DNA of 64,000 nt from Marinibacterium profundimaris (GCF_002210095.1 NZ_AQQR01000001.1:186001-250000), one strand, 5' to 3'; shown: positions 18,655 through 29,342, numbered from the stretch's first letter. The notes: generated from the sequence alone by a model not told the origin. Translations and numbers: made by a program.

Positions 18655-19224
18655 ATGAAACAAAGCAGCTCAGCGGGTTTCACCCGCCGCGCCCTTCTGG
18701 GTGCATTCGCGGCATCGGCCATCACGGTCGCGCCCACCTACTCCAGCGCAGCAGGCTTCCTTCGCGGAGGCGGGGACATCAGGCGCCTGCGCATGTATTC
18801 CGGCCGAACCGGCGAACGGATCGACATGGTGTACTGGATCGAAGGCAACTACATCAAGGATGCCCTCGAAGAGATCACGCATTTCATGCGTGACTGGCGG
18901 AACGACCAGCGCCTGACCATCGACAGCAGGACTGTCGACATCATGGCCGCCGCCCACAATCTCATGGATGTCAGCGAACCCTACATGCTTCTCTCGGGCT
19001 ACCGCAGCCCCGAGACGAACGCGATGCTGCGCCGCCGGTCCTCCGGTGTCGCCAAGAATTCGCTTCACATGAAGGGCCAGGCCGCCGATCTTCGGCTTGC
19101 CTCGCGTTCGGTCAGCCAGATGGCCCGCGCGGCACAGGCATGCCATGGCGGCGGCGTCGGACGCTACTCGCGCTCGGACTTCGTGCATATGGACTGCGGA
19201 CCGGTGCGCACCTGGGGCGGCTGA
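18655..19224 (+). CDS. DUF882 / M15-like murein endopeptidase, MepK (YcbK) type
   Basis: A protein of 189 residues. The N-terminus has a twin-arginine-like segment (FTRRALLGAFAASAITVAPT), so export probably uses Tat. The DUF882 domain follows, with zinc ligand motifs HMKGQAADLR (His and Asp) and DFVHMDCG (His). E. coli MepK cleaves peptidoglycan cross-links, including 3-3 links made by L,D-transpeptidases, and ycbK lies beside ycbB there. The same pairing here, in divergent orientation, supports a shared role in cross-link turnover. Confidence 0.88.
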   Translation: MKQSSSAGFTRRALLGAFAASAITVAPTYSSAAGFLRGGGDIRRLRMYSGRTGERIDMVYWIEGNYIKDALEEITHFMRDWRNDQRLTIDSRTVDIMAAAHNLMDVSEPYMLLSGYRSPETNAMLRRRSSGVAKNSLHMKGQAADLRLASRSVSQMARAAQACHGGGVGRYSRSDFVHMDCGPVRTWGG

Positions 19225-19317
19225 CGCCCCGGACCTTCATCGGACTTTCCTTGTAGAACAAGGTTCTGTCAGGCTGACCCGGTCGGCCTGACCAGGATCC
19301 GCGTACCCTGTGTCCAC

Positions 19318-19372
19318 TGGCCCCGGCACGACCGCGCGTTGTCCCGATCACGCGGTGTCGGGGCCATTTTTT
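19318..19372. terminator. rho-independent terminator
   Basis: A long GC-rich stem (GGCCCCGGCACGACCGCG against CGCGGTGTCGGGGCC, with small bulges) is followed by six T on the forward strand. It ends the MepK-like transcript. Confidence 0.85.
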
Positions 19373-19456
19373 CGCCAGACTGATCGGCGCGCCGTCAAAG
19401 GCGCTGCAAGCGGGGTCCCTTTGGGGCGCCGTTGCGCGTTTCAGGGCCCGGGACCT

Positions 19457-20100
19457 TCAGCCCTTGCCGGCGAGCGTAATGGCGTCGGCGGCCAGTTTCT
19501 CGATCTGGTCCCATTCCCCCGCATCGACCAGGGAGGCCGGGGCGACCCAGCTGCCGCCAGCGCAGAGAACGTTCGGCAAGCTTAGATAATCGTTGAGATT
19601 TCCGGTCGACACGCCCCCCGTCGGGCAGAACGAGATCTGCGGCAGCGGACCGCCGATCGCCTTCAACGCCGGGGCCCCGCCCGAGGCCTCGGCCGGAAAG
19701 AACTTCATCACGTCGTAGCCACGTTCCAGCAGCTTCATCGCCTCGGACGCGGTGGCGGCACCGGGCAGAAGCGGCAGGTCCTCGTCCTCGCAGGCCTTCA
19801 GCAGCGCGTCGGTCGCCCCGGGAGAAACCCCGAATTTCGCGCCGGCCGCCTTGGCCGCGCGCACGTCCGCGGGCGTCACCAGAGTGCCCGCGCCAACCAC
19901 GCCGCCCTCGACATCGGCCATGGCCCGGATCGCGTCGAGCGCGGCCGGGGTGCGCAGCGTCACCTCCAGCGCGGGCAGGCCGCCCGCGACAAGCGCCTTT
20001 GCCAGCGACGCGGCAGAGCCCGCATCGTCGACGACAAGCACGGGGATGACGGGGGCGAGCAGACAGATCTCGCGGCTTTTCGCGCTGGCCTCTTGCGGGG

Positions 20101-20104
<4 letters not shown>
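19457..20104 (-). CDS. eda: KDPG aldolase (2-dehydro-3-deoxyphosphogluconate aldolase)
   Basis: Eda splits KDPG into pyruvate and glyceraldehyde 3-phosphate, the last step of the Entner-Doudoroff pathway. The protein (215 residues, typical) shows IPVLVVDD, the catalytic Glu47 in ALEVTLRTP and the Schiff-base Lys134 in [13 protein letters not shown]. Its start overlaps the stop of edd by ATGA (20101-20104), so the two are translationally coupled. Confidence 0.95.
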
Positions 20105-21918
<1,814 letters not shown>

Positions 21919-22209
21919 GGTCCGGTTCCTTTCCGCTTTCCTGGCAAGCCGTCGGTCCCTGCCGGGCCGCTCCCGGGCCCTGTCGTGGAAGCCCTGTCAG
22001 GGCTCATGATTGCGCTAACATCGTTTCCTCGGAATTTCCAGAGGAAACACGCCCCAGCAGGTTCTGTTTCCCTCCGGGCCGGTTCGGGGATCTGCCACGT
22101 GGTCACGAGAGGCACTATGCCACGGCCACGTCCCGGGCGACAGGCTTCAAGCGCCGGGCCGGGCCGGTTAGGGATGCGCCCGTTGATCCTGATCACGGAG
22201 AATGCCGGG

Positions 22210-23010
22210 ATGCCACGTATCGTGCAACTCACCGACAGCCATGTCACCGCCCGTGGAACGCTTTGGAAAGGACAGGTCGACTCCGCCGCGCGACTGCGCC
22301 GGCAGGTCGATGCAGTCAACGCACTGGCGCCCGACCTGGTGATCCACACCGGGGACGTGGTGGAGCTGGGCCCGCTGGCCGAAGGGCCCGCCGAATACGC
22401 CGCCGCGGCCGAGGTCCTGGCCGGTCTGACAGCGCCGCTGCGGATCCTGCCGGGCAATCACGATGGGCGCACCGCCCTGGCCTGCGCCTTCCCCGACCAG
22501 CGTTGGCAGGGTGCGCCCTGGCTCAATTTCTCCATGGACGTCGACGGGTTGCATGTCATTGGGCTCGACAGCATCGTCGAGCATGAGACCGGCGGCGCTT
22601 TCCCCGAGGATCAGGCAGACTGGCTGCGGTCGGTGCTGGACGACCGACCCACGCTAATCTTCCTGCACCATCCGCCCTGCCCCATGGGCCTGCCCTTCAT
22701 GGACGGCTTCGGCTTTGACGGGGCAGACCGGCTGGCGGAGGTGCTGCGGGGCCACGACGTGCTGCGGCTGGCCTGTGGTCACGTGCACAGCGACACCGCC
22801 GTTCACTGGGCAGGTACGATCGTCGCGGCGGCCGAGGCAAGCTGTGTCTTCATCGATCCTGACATGCCGGCCTTCGATGCCCTGCCCGAGGGCAAACCGC
22901 GCACGGCCGGGATCGTTCCGCTGAAGCTGCGGTTGCACGATTGGGACGGCAGCCGGCTTTCCGTGAAGACGGTGCCGACCGATCCCCCTGCCGAGCAGGT
23001 GGTGATCTGA
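22210..23010 (+). CDS. metallophosphoesterase, CpdA-like
   Basis: A protein of 266 residues with the calcineurin-like motif series: QLTDSH, HTGDVVELG, GNHDGR, LHHPPC and GHVHSD. These positions bind two metal ions. The best match in kind is 3',5'-cyclic AMP phosphodiesterase CpdA, but other phosphoesterases share the fold. The ATG at 22210 has GGAG about nine bases upstream. An apparent reading frame continues upstream antisense to edd; it is not real. It is divergent from edd-eda. Confidence 0.85.
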   Translation: MPRIVQLTDSHVTARGTLWKGQVDSAARLRRQVDAVNALAPDLVIHTGDVVELGPLAEGPAEYAAAAEVLAGLTAPLRILPGNHDGRTALACAFPDQRWQGAPWLNFSMDVDGLHVIGLDSIVEHETGGAFPEDQADWLRSVLDDRPTLIFLHHPPCPMGLPFMDGFGFDGADRLAEVLRGHDVLRLACGHVHSDTAVHWAGTIVAAAEASCVFIDPDMPAFDALPEGKPRTAGIVPLKLRLHDWDGSRLSVKTVPTDPPAEQVVI

Positions 23011-23058
23011 GCGCGAGCGCGATCGCAGCTCAGCAGATTGGCGTGCACCGCCCGACGT

Positions 23059-23793
23059 TCAGTCGATGTAGCGGGACACGTTGAACAGCGCCGCCTGGCT
23101 GGTGGTGCGGTCGATGGTAAAGCGCGGCCCGACCGGCAGCGCGGCCAGCCCCAGCCGCCGCAGCCAGCGCGAAAAGACGTAAGGCACAATGCCGATGACG
23201 TAGCGCGCGCCGGCATCGGCGGCGGTTCGGGCCATGGTATGCATCAGCAGCCCCTGCACGTCATGCCGGCGGTTGGCAGGCACCCCATCGGTCACGAAGA
23301 GGCGCGAGGCCTCCCACACCATGGGCAGCACAGGGGCGTCGAGGAACAGGCAATCGGACGGAATGCTGTCCAGCAACCCCTTCTGCGCGTCGCGCAGCAT
23401 GTAGCTGTAGACCCCGCAGGCCGCCGTGGTCGGCAGCAGGCGGACACCGCCCAGGATCTCTCCGAATTCGTGGAGGATGATCCAGCGGCATTGCGGCGTG
23501 TCGTATTGGTCGAACTCCATCCCGTCCGCATGGGGCAGCTTCCAGTGCAGACGGTCGATGAACGTGGCCTTGCGCGCCCGCAGGTAGTTCACCAGCAGGT
23601 CGCCATGGTCGCCGACGGTTTCAAAGGACAGCACCGTCGCCTTGAGATGTCCCTGAGGCGCACGCCCGTTCAACCGGGCGAGGCTCGGCTGTACATCGGG
23701 CTGGGAATCTTGCTCCGGCGCATGTGCCGGAACAAGCTCGGGAAAGGTATCCGAGGACGATGCTGCCGCAAGTGTTTTGCGGGTATGTTTCAA
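23059..23793 (-). CDS. acyl-homoserine-lactone synthase (LuxI family)
   Basis: The enzyme makes an N-acyl-homoserine lactone from acyl-ACP and S-adenosylmethionine for quorum sensing. Conserved LuxI features are visible: RARKATFIDRLHW (Arg and Phe), EFDQYD (Asp pair), GGVRLLPTT and VWEASRLFV (Glu-x-Ser-Arg). The frame opens at a TTG at 23793, giving 244 residues with an unusual 50-residue N-terminal extension. A GTG at 23634, preceded by AAGG, gives a length and start typical of LuxI and may be the true start. No luxR lies nearby; the neighbours are a histidine kinase and a response regulator on the same strand. Confidence 0.9.
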   Translation of the reverse strand: MKHTRKTLAAASSSDTFPELVPAHAPEQDSQPDVQPSLARLNGRAPQGHLKATVLSFETVGDHGDLLVNYLRARKATFIDRLHWKLPHADGMEFDQYDTPQCRWIILHEFGEILGGVRLLPTTAACGVYSYMLRDAQKGLLDSIPSDCLFLDAPVLPMVWEASRLFVTDGVPANRRHDVQGLLMHTMARTAADAGARYVIGIVPYVFSRWLRRLGLAALPVGPRFTIDRTTSQAALFNVSRYID

Positions 23794-23962
23794 TTAGGTG
23801 GCTCTTTTCTCGTTTTTGGAACAAGAGTGGCGGTTTGCCCGCCGTCATGTCCACCCAATTTTGACTAATTTTCGCCTCATTCAATCATTCGTAGGCGAAC
23901 CGTGTGCCTCGCGACACCAATAACCCTCACCTCACCCCAGGATGTGCGATTATTCGACAAGA

Positions 23963-23982
23963 ACCCTTAATTTGTTAAGGGT
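23963..23982. promoter_or_regulatory. inverted repeat upstream of the AHL synthase gene
   Basis: ACCCTTAA and TTAAGGGT form a perfect 8-bp inverted repeat with a 4-base spacer. It could be an operator or a weak terminator after the histidine kinase gene. Confidence 0.45.
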
Positions 23983-23984
23983 CT

Positions 23985-23998
23985 ATTCGTTAACGAAT
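23985..23998. promoter_or_regulatory. 14-bp palindrome upstream of the AHL synthase gene
   Basis: ATTCGTTAACGAAT is a perfect 14-bp palindrome three bases from the previous repeat, inside the 232-base gap between the histidine kinase stop and the luxI-type gene. A dimeric regulator could bind here. Confidence 0.45.
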
Positions 23999-24025
23999 GT
24001 AACGATTTCAACAAAGTAGGGAGAA

Positions 24026-25405
24026 TCAGTCGTCCTGAATATCGAGATCGATATAGAAGGTCGTTCCCTCGCCCAGGGCGCTGTCGTAATCGATGACCCC
24101 ACCGTGGTGTTCGATGATCTGCTGCGAGATGCTCATGCCCAGGCCGGTGCCGCCGACCTTGCGCTGGTCCGAACTGTCGAGCTGGCTGAACTTGTCGAAA
24201 ACCTTGTCGCGTGAATCCGCGGGGATCCCGACCCCCTGGTCGCGCACGAACAGCCGAACGCGGGTGCCGACGACGTCGTAGCCGGCCTGCACCTCGCCTC
24301 CCTCGTGAGAGAACTTGATCGCGTTGGACAACATGTTGGTCAGGACCTGCATCAGCCGGACCTCGTCACCGCGCACGTAAAGCGGTGCATCGGTCCCGGC
24401 CAGCAGCGTCAGCTGGATGTCGTAATTCTCGGCAAAGCCCTGGTTGGCCTCCACCGCCTCTTCCATCAGCGCGCGCACGTCGAGCGGTTCGAACCGATAG
24501 TTCATCTCGCCGGACTCGATCTTCTGCAGGTCGAGGATGTCGTTGATCAGCGCCGCCAGACGGCCCGAATTGCGCCCGGCGATGGCCAGGATCGGGGCCA
24601 TCTTTTCGGGGATCTCCCCCAGCATGCCGGTGTTGATCAGGTCCAGCGAGCCCTTGATCGAGGTCAGCGGCGTGCGCAGCTCGTGGCTCACGGTCGAGAC
24701 GAAGTCCGACTTCACCTTGTAGGCCGCCTTGGTGCGGCTGTGTTCCTGCGTGATCTTGTCGAGATGGGTCAGGTTCGCCCGGTAGAGCTGCAGGAAGACA
24801 TAGGAACAATCGATGATGAAGTAGAGAACGAAAAGCGTCGTGAAGAAATGCAGCCACAGGATCGAATCCAGCGGTGGCCGCACCCGGATCAGGTCCAGGA
24901 TCCCAATCGCCAGGAAGGTGACCCCGTAGATCAGCAGCCGCAGGATCAGCGCCTGGATCAGCTGGTGATTGTTCATCGCGGCAAAGAGGGCCGCGGCGAA
25001 GAGGAAGAAGAGAGGGGTGAAATGTTCGCCCGGCGGTTGCTGCATCGCCAGCGAGAACACGAAGGTGCAGATCGCCAGCGCGCTGAGCACCGTGTTCGCC
25101 AGCAGCCAGCGCAGGAAACTGCGGGCGCGCTCGGGGCCGATGGTGCCGTCGGAACAGGCCTCGACCTTGTAGGCCAGCACGTGGTCGACGATCTCGGTCG
25201 CCAGCACCGCCGCATATGTCGTGAAGGCGATCGAGGCGTCGTAATACGACGCGGCGAGGATGGTCGCCGCGAAGAAGATCGCCTGGCGTTGCCACACCAG
25301 CTTGCGCGTGATCGTCACGTAATCGCGAAGCTGGCGTTCCTGTTTCCGTTCCTGTGCCCGATCCCGAAGGCCCGGTTCTCTTTCAGTCTGCTCGATGAGG
25401 GCCAT
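24026..25405 (-). CDS. membrane sensor histidine kinase
   Basis: A protein of 459 residues. A cytoplasmic N-terminus is followed by about six membrane segments (about 40-205), a linker, and a kinase core. The H box is VSHELRTPLTSIKGS, the N box LSNAIKFSHEGG, then G1 DQGVGIP, F box FDKFSQLD and G2 GGTGLGMSI. The polytopic input domain has no large periplasmic loop, so it may sense a membrane-soluble signal. It lies downstream of a response regulator and upstream of a luxI-type gene, all on one strand. The start has GGGGGAG upstream. Confidence 0.92.
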   Translation of the reverse strand: MALIEQTEREPGLRDRAQERKQERQLRDYVTITRKLVWQRQAIFFAATILAASYYDASIAFTTYAAVLATEIVDHVLAYKVEACSDGTIGPERARSFLRWLLANTVLSALAICTFVFSLAMQQPPGEHFTPLFFLFAAALFAAMNNHQLIQALILRLLIYGVTFLAIGILDLIRVRPPLDSILWLHFFTTLFVLYFIIDCSYVFLQLYRANLTHLDKITQEHSRTKAAYKVKSDFVSTVSHELRTPLTSIKGSLDLINTGMLGEIPEKMAPILAIAGRNSGRLAALINDILDLQKIESGEMNYRFEPLDVRALMEEAVEANQGFAENYDIQLTLLAGTDAPLYVRGDEVRLMQVLTNMLSNAIKFSHEGGEVQAGYDVVGTRVRLFVRDQGVGIPADSRDKVFDKFSQLDSSDQRKVGGTGLGMSISQQIIEHHGGVIDYDSALGEGTTFYIDLDIQDD

Positions 25406-25524
25406 CGAAGTCTCCCCCTCTGGTGGGACCCGGGCCAGACTGCCTTTGCGAAAAGGTTACAATTCGCCCGAATTGGGGCAAATTTTGGTCCTTTCGTACC
25501 GGCGCTGGTGAAGGCGCGCCGGCC

Positions 25525-26658
25525 TCAGTAGCGGTTCAGCGACGGCTCCTCCGCAAGGAGATCCTGCAGGATCGCCTCATAGGCAAGACGGTCGTTACGC
25601 TGGCTCTGAGACTGTTTTGCCTGTCCACGACCCAGCCGCATCAGCTTGCTGCTGACGACACCGGGCGTCGCGTCGAGCGCCGTTGCCGCCTTGGCCAGCG
25701 AATAGAGCGCGCCGGACCGGGTGGTCAGCCGCAGCGAGACCGGCGGGCCGAATTCCAGCTCGAAGGTCACGTCGAACCGGCGGCTGGACATCATCGTCGC
25801 CAGCATGCGGTTCAGCGGCTCGTTCTGCTCGGGCGTCAGGACGGACGCCTTGCCGTGGCAGACACACAGGAACACACCGTTGCCTCGGTAGGACAGGATG
25901 TTGCCCATCTTGCGCGTGAATTTCGACAGCGCCCGGCCCGTCTCCTGGATCGCCTCGCGGAAATCGGCATTCGACATCTGGTCGAAGTGCTGTTCCACGT
26001 CGCGCACCCGGATCGCCATCACATGCGAGGTGAAGCGCTTGGTGCGGTTCAGCTGCATGATGTAGTTCTCGAATTCGGTAAAGCCGAGCATCCGGTCGAT
26101 GCCATTCATCGCGATCGGGTCCGACAGGGCGATGGCCAGGTTGCTGTCCAGGTCCTGCTTCAGCTTGCGCGCGACCTCGACACTGTCATTGGCGCGGGCA
26201 TGTTCCTGCAGGATCCGCTGGGCGGCGGACAGGCGGCTGCGAAGTTCGTAGAAGTCGAAAGGCTTGGTGACGTAATCCGTGGCGCCGGCGACGAAGCTCT
26301 CGTCGATGTACTTGCGTTCGGACATCGCCGTCAGCATCACGATCGGGGTCTTGTGATGGGCGCGCATGGCGCGGATCTCGCGGCAAAGCTCGATCCCGTT
26401 CATATGCGGCATCTGGATGTCCAGAAGGAAACAGTCGAACGGTTTCTCGGCACGCTCGATCTGGCGCAACGCTTCTTCGCCCGAATCTGCGATGCTCACC
26501 TCGAACAGACCCAGCGCCGACAACGCGGTCTGAAGCAATGCCAGGATGCTCTGATCGTCGTCCACGGCCAGGACACGCATCTTAGGAGCATTCCGGCGGG
26601 GCCTGCGCGCCCGCGTCGCGGACGGTTGGCCCGACATGTCATCGGTTAACGTCATCAT
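25525..26658 (-). CDS. response regulator with C-terminal degenerate GGDEF-like domain
   Basis: A protein of up to 377 residues. The receiver domain (about 27-145) has VDDD, the phosphoacceptor Asp in FLLDIQMPHMNG, the switch Thr in MLTAMSE and Lys in VTKPFDF. The C-terminal part (about 180-300) has the layout of a GGDEF domain (MLGFTEFENYIMQLNR ... YRGNGVF) but lacks a GGDEF/GGEEF motif, so cyclase activity is unlikely. It probably serves as an output or binding module. Alternative starts are the ATG at 26655, 26637 or 26580. It likely receives phosphate from the kinase encoded 119 bases downstream. Confidence 0.85.
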   Translation of the reverse strand: MMTLTDDMSGQPSATRARRPRRNAPKMRVLAVDDDQSILALLQTALSALGLFEVSIADSGEEALRQIERAEKPFDCFLLDIQMPHMNGIELCREIRAMRAHHKTPIVMLTAMSERKYIDESFVAGATDYVTKPFDFYELRSRLSAAQRILQEHARANDSVEVARKLKQDLDSNLAIALSDPIAMNGIDRMLGFTEFENYIMQLNRTKRFTSHVMAIRVRDVEQHFDQMSNADFREAIQETGRALSKFTRKMGNILSYRGNGVFLCVCHGKASVLTPEQNEPLNRMLATMMSSRRFDVTFELEFGPPVSLRLTTRSGALYSLAKAATALDATPGVVSSKLMRLGRGQAKQSQSQRNDRLAYEAILQDLLAEEPSLNRY

Positions 26659-26899
26659 TCACGCCCATTCGTTTACCATTGCCAGAGCAGGCTAGTTAAG
26701 GAATGCGACCGGAAAGGGGCGGGAAACGGACCGCCAAACGGCGATAGTTGGTAAATGATGTGTTAACGCTTCGGGAAACTGGTTAATTCAAACCCTACAT
26801 TGGAGCGGGAAGCGGGCCGCACAAGCCGGCCTGCAAGGCTTATAAGGCCTTGACGCTATTGATGCTTCGGCGTCACCTAGCCAGCACAGGAGGAAGCAG

Positions 26900-27754
26900 A
26901 TGCGCGTTGTCACGGTCATTTCGGCCGGCCTGACGGGAGTAATAACGGGATTGTTACCGCCCCTCCCCGCCACGGCGGATGTCCCGGCAGCCTGCGGCGA
27001 TTCCGAACTGCGCGGCGCCTGCCTGAAAAGCTGCGCGGTTGCCTGCGAGGATCCCGGTTTCCTGCAGGAGAACGTGGGCTACTGCCTCGACAATGCCCTG
27101 GTTGGCCGGACGCCCGACATGGCGCCGCTGACCGATGCGCCGCACTGCGCGGCCCATTTCGACACCGCTGCGGCAGAGCCGGACGCCGCGGAATCCGACG
27201 CCGCCGACATCCCCGAGGAAACCGATTGCAGCACGCTCGACCGCCTGTCGGAGCGGCGCAAATGCGAGCTTGCGAAGGTCGCCCCGGCCTGCTCGTCCAC
27301 CGTTTCTCAGCTGGTCGGCGAGGCGCAGCTTCTGGTGCGCGTGATTGACGACGAGGTTTCGCAATACGGCGATCTTCTGACGCGCGACTGGACCGACGTG
27401 ACCAACCAGGAACTGCTCTGTTCGTTTACCATCGACGAACTGGACGAGAATTACGTCATCGCCACGGAAAACCCGGCGAAACTTCTGTCGATGAAGTCCC
27501 GCGCCACCGATATCCAGGCCTGCCAGACGGAATGGGAGGTCTTCGTACGTGACAATGCCGCCACAACGGGTTCGGACCGGTTGGTCGACCAGGTGACGCG
27601 CGACGCCGAGGACCGGCTGGACGCGCTGCAGGGCCAGATCGAGACGATCTCGACCTCGGTGGCGACGCTGGAGAACGCGGCCGAGATCATCGTCGGCATC
27701 GTCGATCTTCACATTATCTACTGCAACCCTGACGGCCCGACGCCGCCGGACTAA
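26900..27754 (+). CDS. exported cysteine-rich protein, first gene of the envelope locus
   Basis: A protein of 284 residues with a signal peptide (cleavage near PATADV). A Cys-rich N-terminal region (about 33-60, six cysteines within CGDSELRGACLKSC and CEDPGFLQENVGYC) suggests disulfide bonds. An acidic linker (about 90-110) and a helical C-terminal half follow. A perfect AGGAGG precedes the ATG. I do not recognise the family. It begins a run of eleven same-strand genes that includes ExbB/ExbD-like and ABC proteins, so a periplasmic role in that assembly is an inference from position. Confidence 0.8.
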   Translation: MRVVTVISAGLTGVITGLLPPLPATADVPAACGDSELRGACLKSCAVACEDPGFLQENVGYCLDNALVGRTPDMAPLTDAPHCAAHFDTAAAEPDAAESDAADIPEETDCSTLDRLSERRKCELAKVAPACSSTVSQLVGEAQLLVRVIDDEVSQYGDLLTRDWTDVTNQELLCSFTIDELDENYVIATENPAKLLSMKSRATDIQACQTEWEVFVRDNAATTGSDRLVDQVTRDAEDRLDALQGQIETISTSVATLENAAEIIVGIVDLHIIYCNPDGPTPPD

Positions 27755-27785
27755 GTCAAGACCACCCTCAAGGAGAACGACCCAA

Positions 27786-28409
27786 ATGCCCAGACGCTTC
27801 CTTTCCCGCCTCCTCACCGTGACGGCCCTGGGGCTATGGTCCGGCCTTGCCTCGGCACAGCCCACACCCAGCGAAAAGGCCCGTGTCGCCGAGATGGCCG
27901 GCGCGATCAACGAGCTGATGACCTCGCTTGAGCAGCGCGCCGAGGATTACCCGGCCTTCCTCGACCAGCTCGAACAGGGGTTGGTGAGCATCGACGAGGC
28001 CGACGCCACGGTGGCCGAGCTGATCGAGAACCTCAGCAACGCGACCGCTCAGATGGAGGACGGATCGGAGTTCGACACCGCCATCGACGATTACAAGACC
28101 CAGACGACCGAGCTGATCGCCGAGGCTGAGGCGTCGAACAATTCCATCATCAAGGCCGAGGTGCCGAACCTGCAGGCCGTGCTGGAAGGGCTCGAGGAAG
28201 ACGACGAAGCCCGCGCCCGCACGGTGATCGAGGCGCGAAACCTGATCCGCACGCTGGAAGAGAACCGCGAGGCGATCGCCTTCTTCATCAAGGCCGACAG
28301 CGTGCAGCGCGCCGCCGAGCTGATCCGCGCCAACGTGGTCGATTTCTCCGAGATCATCGACAGCGGCAAGATGGTCGCCTCCAACCTCCTGGACGAAACC
28401 TCGCCCTGA
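27786..28409 (+). CDS. exported helical protein of unknown function
   Basis: A protein of 207 residues with a signal peptide (cleavage after GLASAQ). The mature part is almost entirely acidic alpha-helix with heptad-like spacing, for example ALEGLEEDDEARARTVIEA, and no cysteines. It should form coiled coils in the periplasm. AAGGAG precedes the start. It lies 31 bases after the Cys-rich gene and 16 before the ExbB-like gene. No family recognised. Confidence 0.8.
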   Translation: MPRRFLSRLLTVTALGLWSGLASAQPTPSEKARVAEMAGAINELMTSLEQRAEDYPAFLDQLEQGLVSIDEADATVAELIENLSNATAQMEDGSEFDTAIDDYKTQTTELIAEAEASNNSIIKAEVPNLQAVLEGLEEDDEARARTVIEARNLIRTLEENREAIAFFIKADSVQRAAELIRANVVDFSEIIDSGKMVASNLLDETSP

Positions 28410-28425
28410 GCCCGGAGCACAGAAG

Positions 28426-28923
28426 ATGACCCGACCCGTATCCGAGGCACGGCTGGCGCTGGCCGGGCTGGGCGCGCTGCTGGTGGCATGCGGAGTGCTC
28501 TCGCTCGGCCTCGTGCTGGGCTGGTGGCAGGGGCTGCCCGCGGATGAGACGGCGGTGCTGGGCTACCTGCCCGGCCTGCTCGCGCGCAGCCTCGGGTCGG
28601 CCTATTCATTCGCGCTGCTGGCCGGGCTTTGTGCAGTGCCGCTGCACGGGCTTTTTACCGCGCTGCGCTATGGCGGCGCGGCGGCGCCAGCCTATGAACG
28701 CTTTGCCACCTGGGCGCAGACGCTTTTCACCTCGCTGGGGTTTCTCGGCACGATCATCGGGATTTCGCGGGCCGTGGCTGGCCTCGCCCCCGCCATGGCC
28801 GCCGGAGAGCCCGGGGACCTGATCGCGGGCCTGTCCACCGCGTTCGACACGACCTTCCTCGGCCTGACGGCGGCGATCCTGCTGCTGGTCCTGCGCAAGC
28901 TTTTCGGGTTGTCAGCCCCATGA
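28426..28923 (+). CDS. MotA/TolQ/ExbB-like proton channel protein, short
   Basis: A protein of 165 residues with about four membrane segments. The C-terminal third carries the family signature: SLGFLGTIIGISRAV, then LIAGLSTAFDTTFLGLTAAILLLVLR. In this family such helices surround an ExbD/TolR/MotB partner and conduct protons. It is shorter than TolQ or ExbB (about 230-245 residues) because it lacks most of the cytoplasmic loop. It overlaps the next gene (ATGA, 28920-28923), which encodes an ExbD-like partner. Assignment rests on the signature plus this context. Confidence 0.75.
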   Translation: MTRPVSEARLALAGLGALLVACGVLSLGLVLGWWQGLPADETAVLGYLPGLLARSLGSAYSFALLAGLCAVPLHGLFTALRYGGAAAPAYERFATWAQTLFTSLGFLGTIIGISRAVAGLAPAMAAGEPGDLIAGLSTAFDTTFLGLTAAILLLVLRKLFGLSAP

Positions 28924-29342
28924 TGCGGTCGGGCGCCATCGGGATCGCGCTGACCGATCTTTTCGTGTCGGCCAGCGCCGCGCTGATGCTTGTGCTGGCC
29001 GTACTGCGCCCCGATCCGCCGGTCACCACGCCGCTGCAGGCCGACATCACCGCCCATTGCACCGAAACCGGCGGACTGCCCGCACTTGAGATCCCCGGCG
29101 ATCCGCCGATCCTTGTCGAAAGCCCCGCCGACCTCGCCGCCCTGCCCGCCCGCCTCGACCTGCCGCCGCGGATGTTCTACGCGCTGGCGCTGGCCGGCGG
29201 GCCGGGCCGGACGGTGCCGGCCAGCTGCCTCGCCTGGGCCTCGGCCGATCTGGTGCGCGCGCTGAACCGTCAGGTCGCCAGCCCCGGCTACGACGGCCCG
29301 CCGGCGATCTTCTCCCTCGGTCCGCTGGCGCTTGATCCATGA
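28920..29342 (+). CDS. ExbD/TolR-like protein 1
   Basis: A protein of 140 residues with one N-terminal membrane helix containing a conserved-type Asp (IALTDLFVSASAALMLVLAV, Asp13) and a periplasmic domain of about 105 residues. The buried Asp is the expected proton-carrying residue in ExbD/TolR. Overall similarity is weak and the assignment leans on topology, the Asp and the adjacent ExbB-like gene. It overlaps both neighbours by ATGA. Confidence 0.6.
   Translation: MMRSGAIGIALTDLFVSASAALMLVLAVLRPDPPVTTPLQADITAHCTETGGLPALEIPGDPPILVESPADLAALPARLDLPPRMFYALALAGGPGRTVPASCLAWASADLVRALNRQVASPGYDGPPAIFSLGPLALDP

Noticed and set aside
23940-24010. CtrA binding box (TTAA-N7-TTAA)
   Set aside because: Several TTAA half-sites occur but none are spaced by seven bases.
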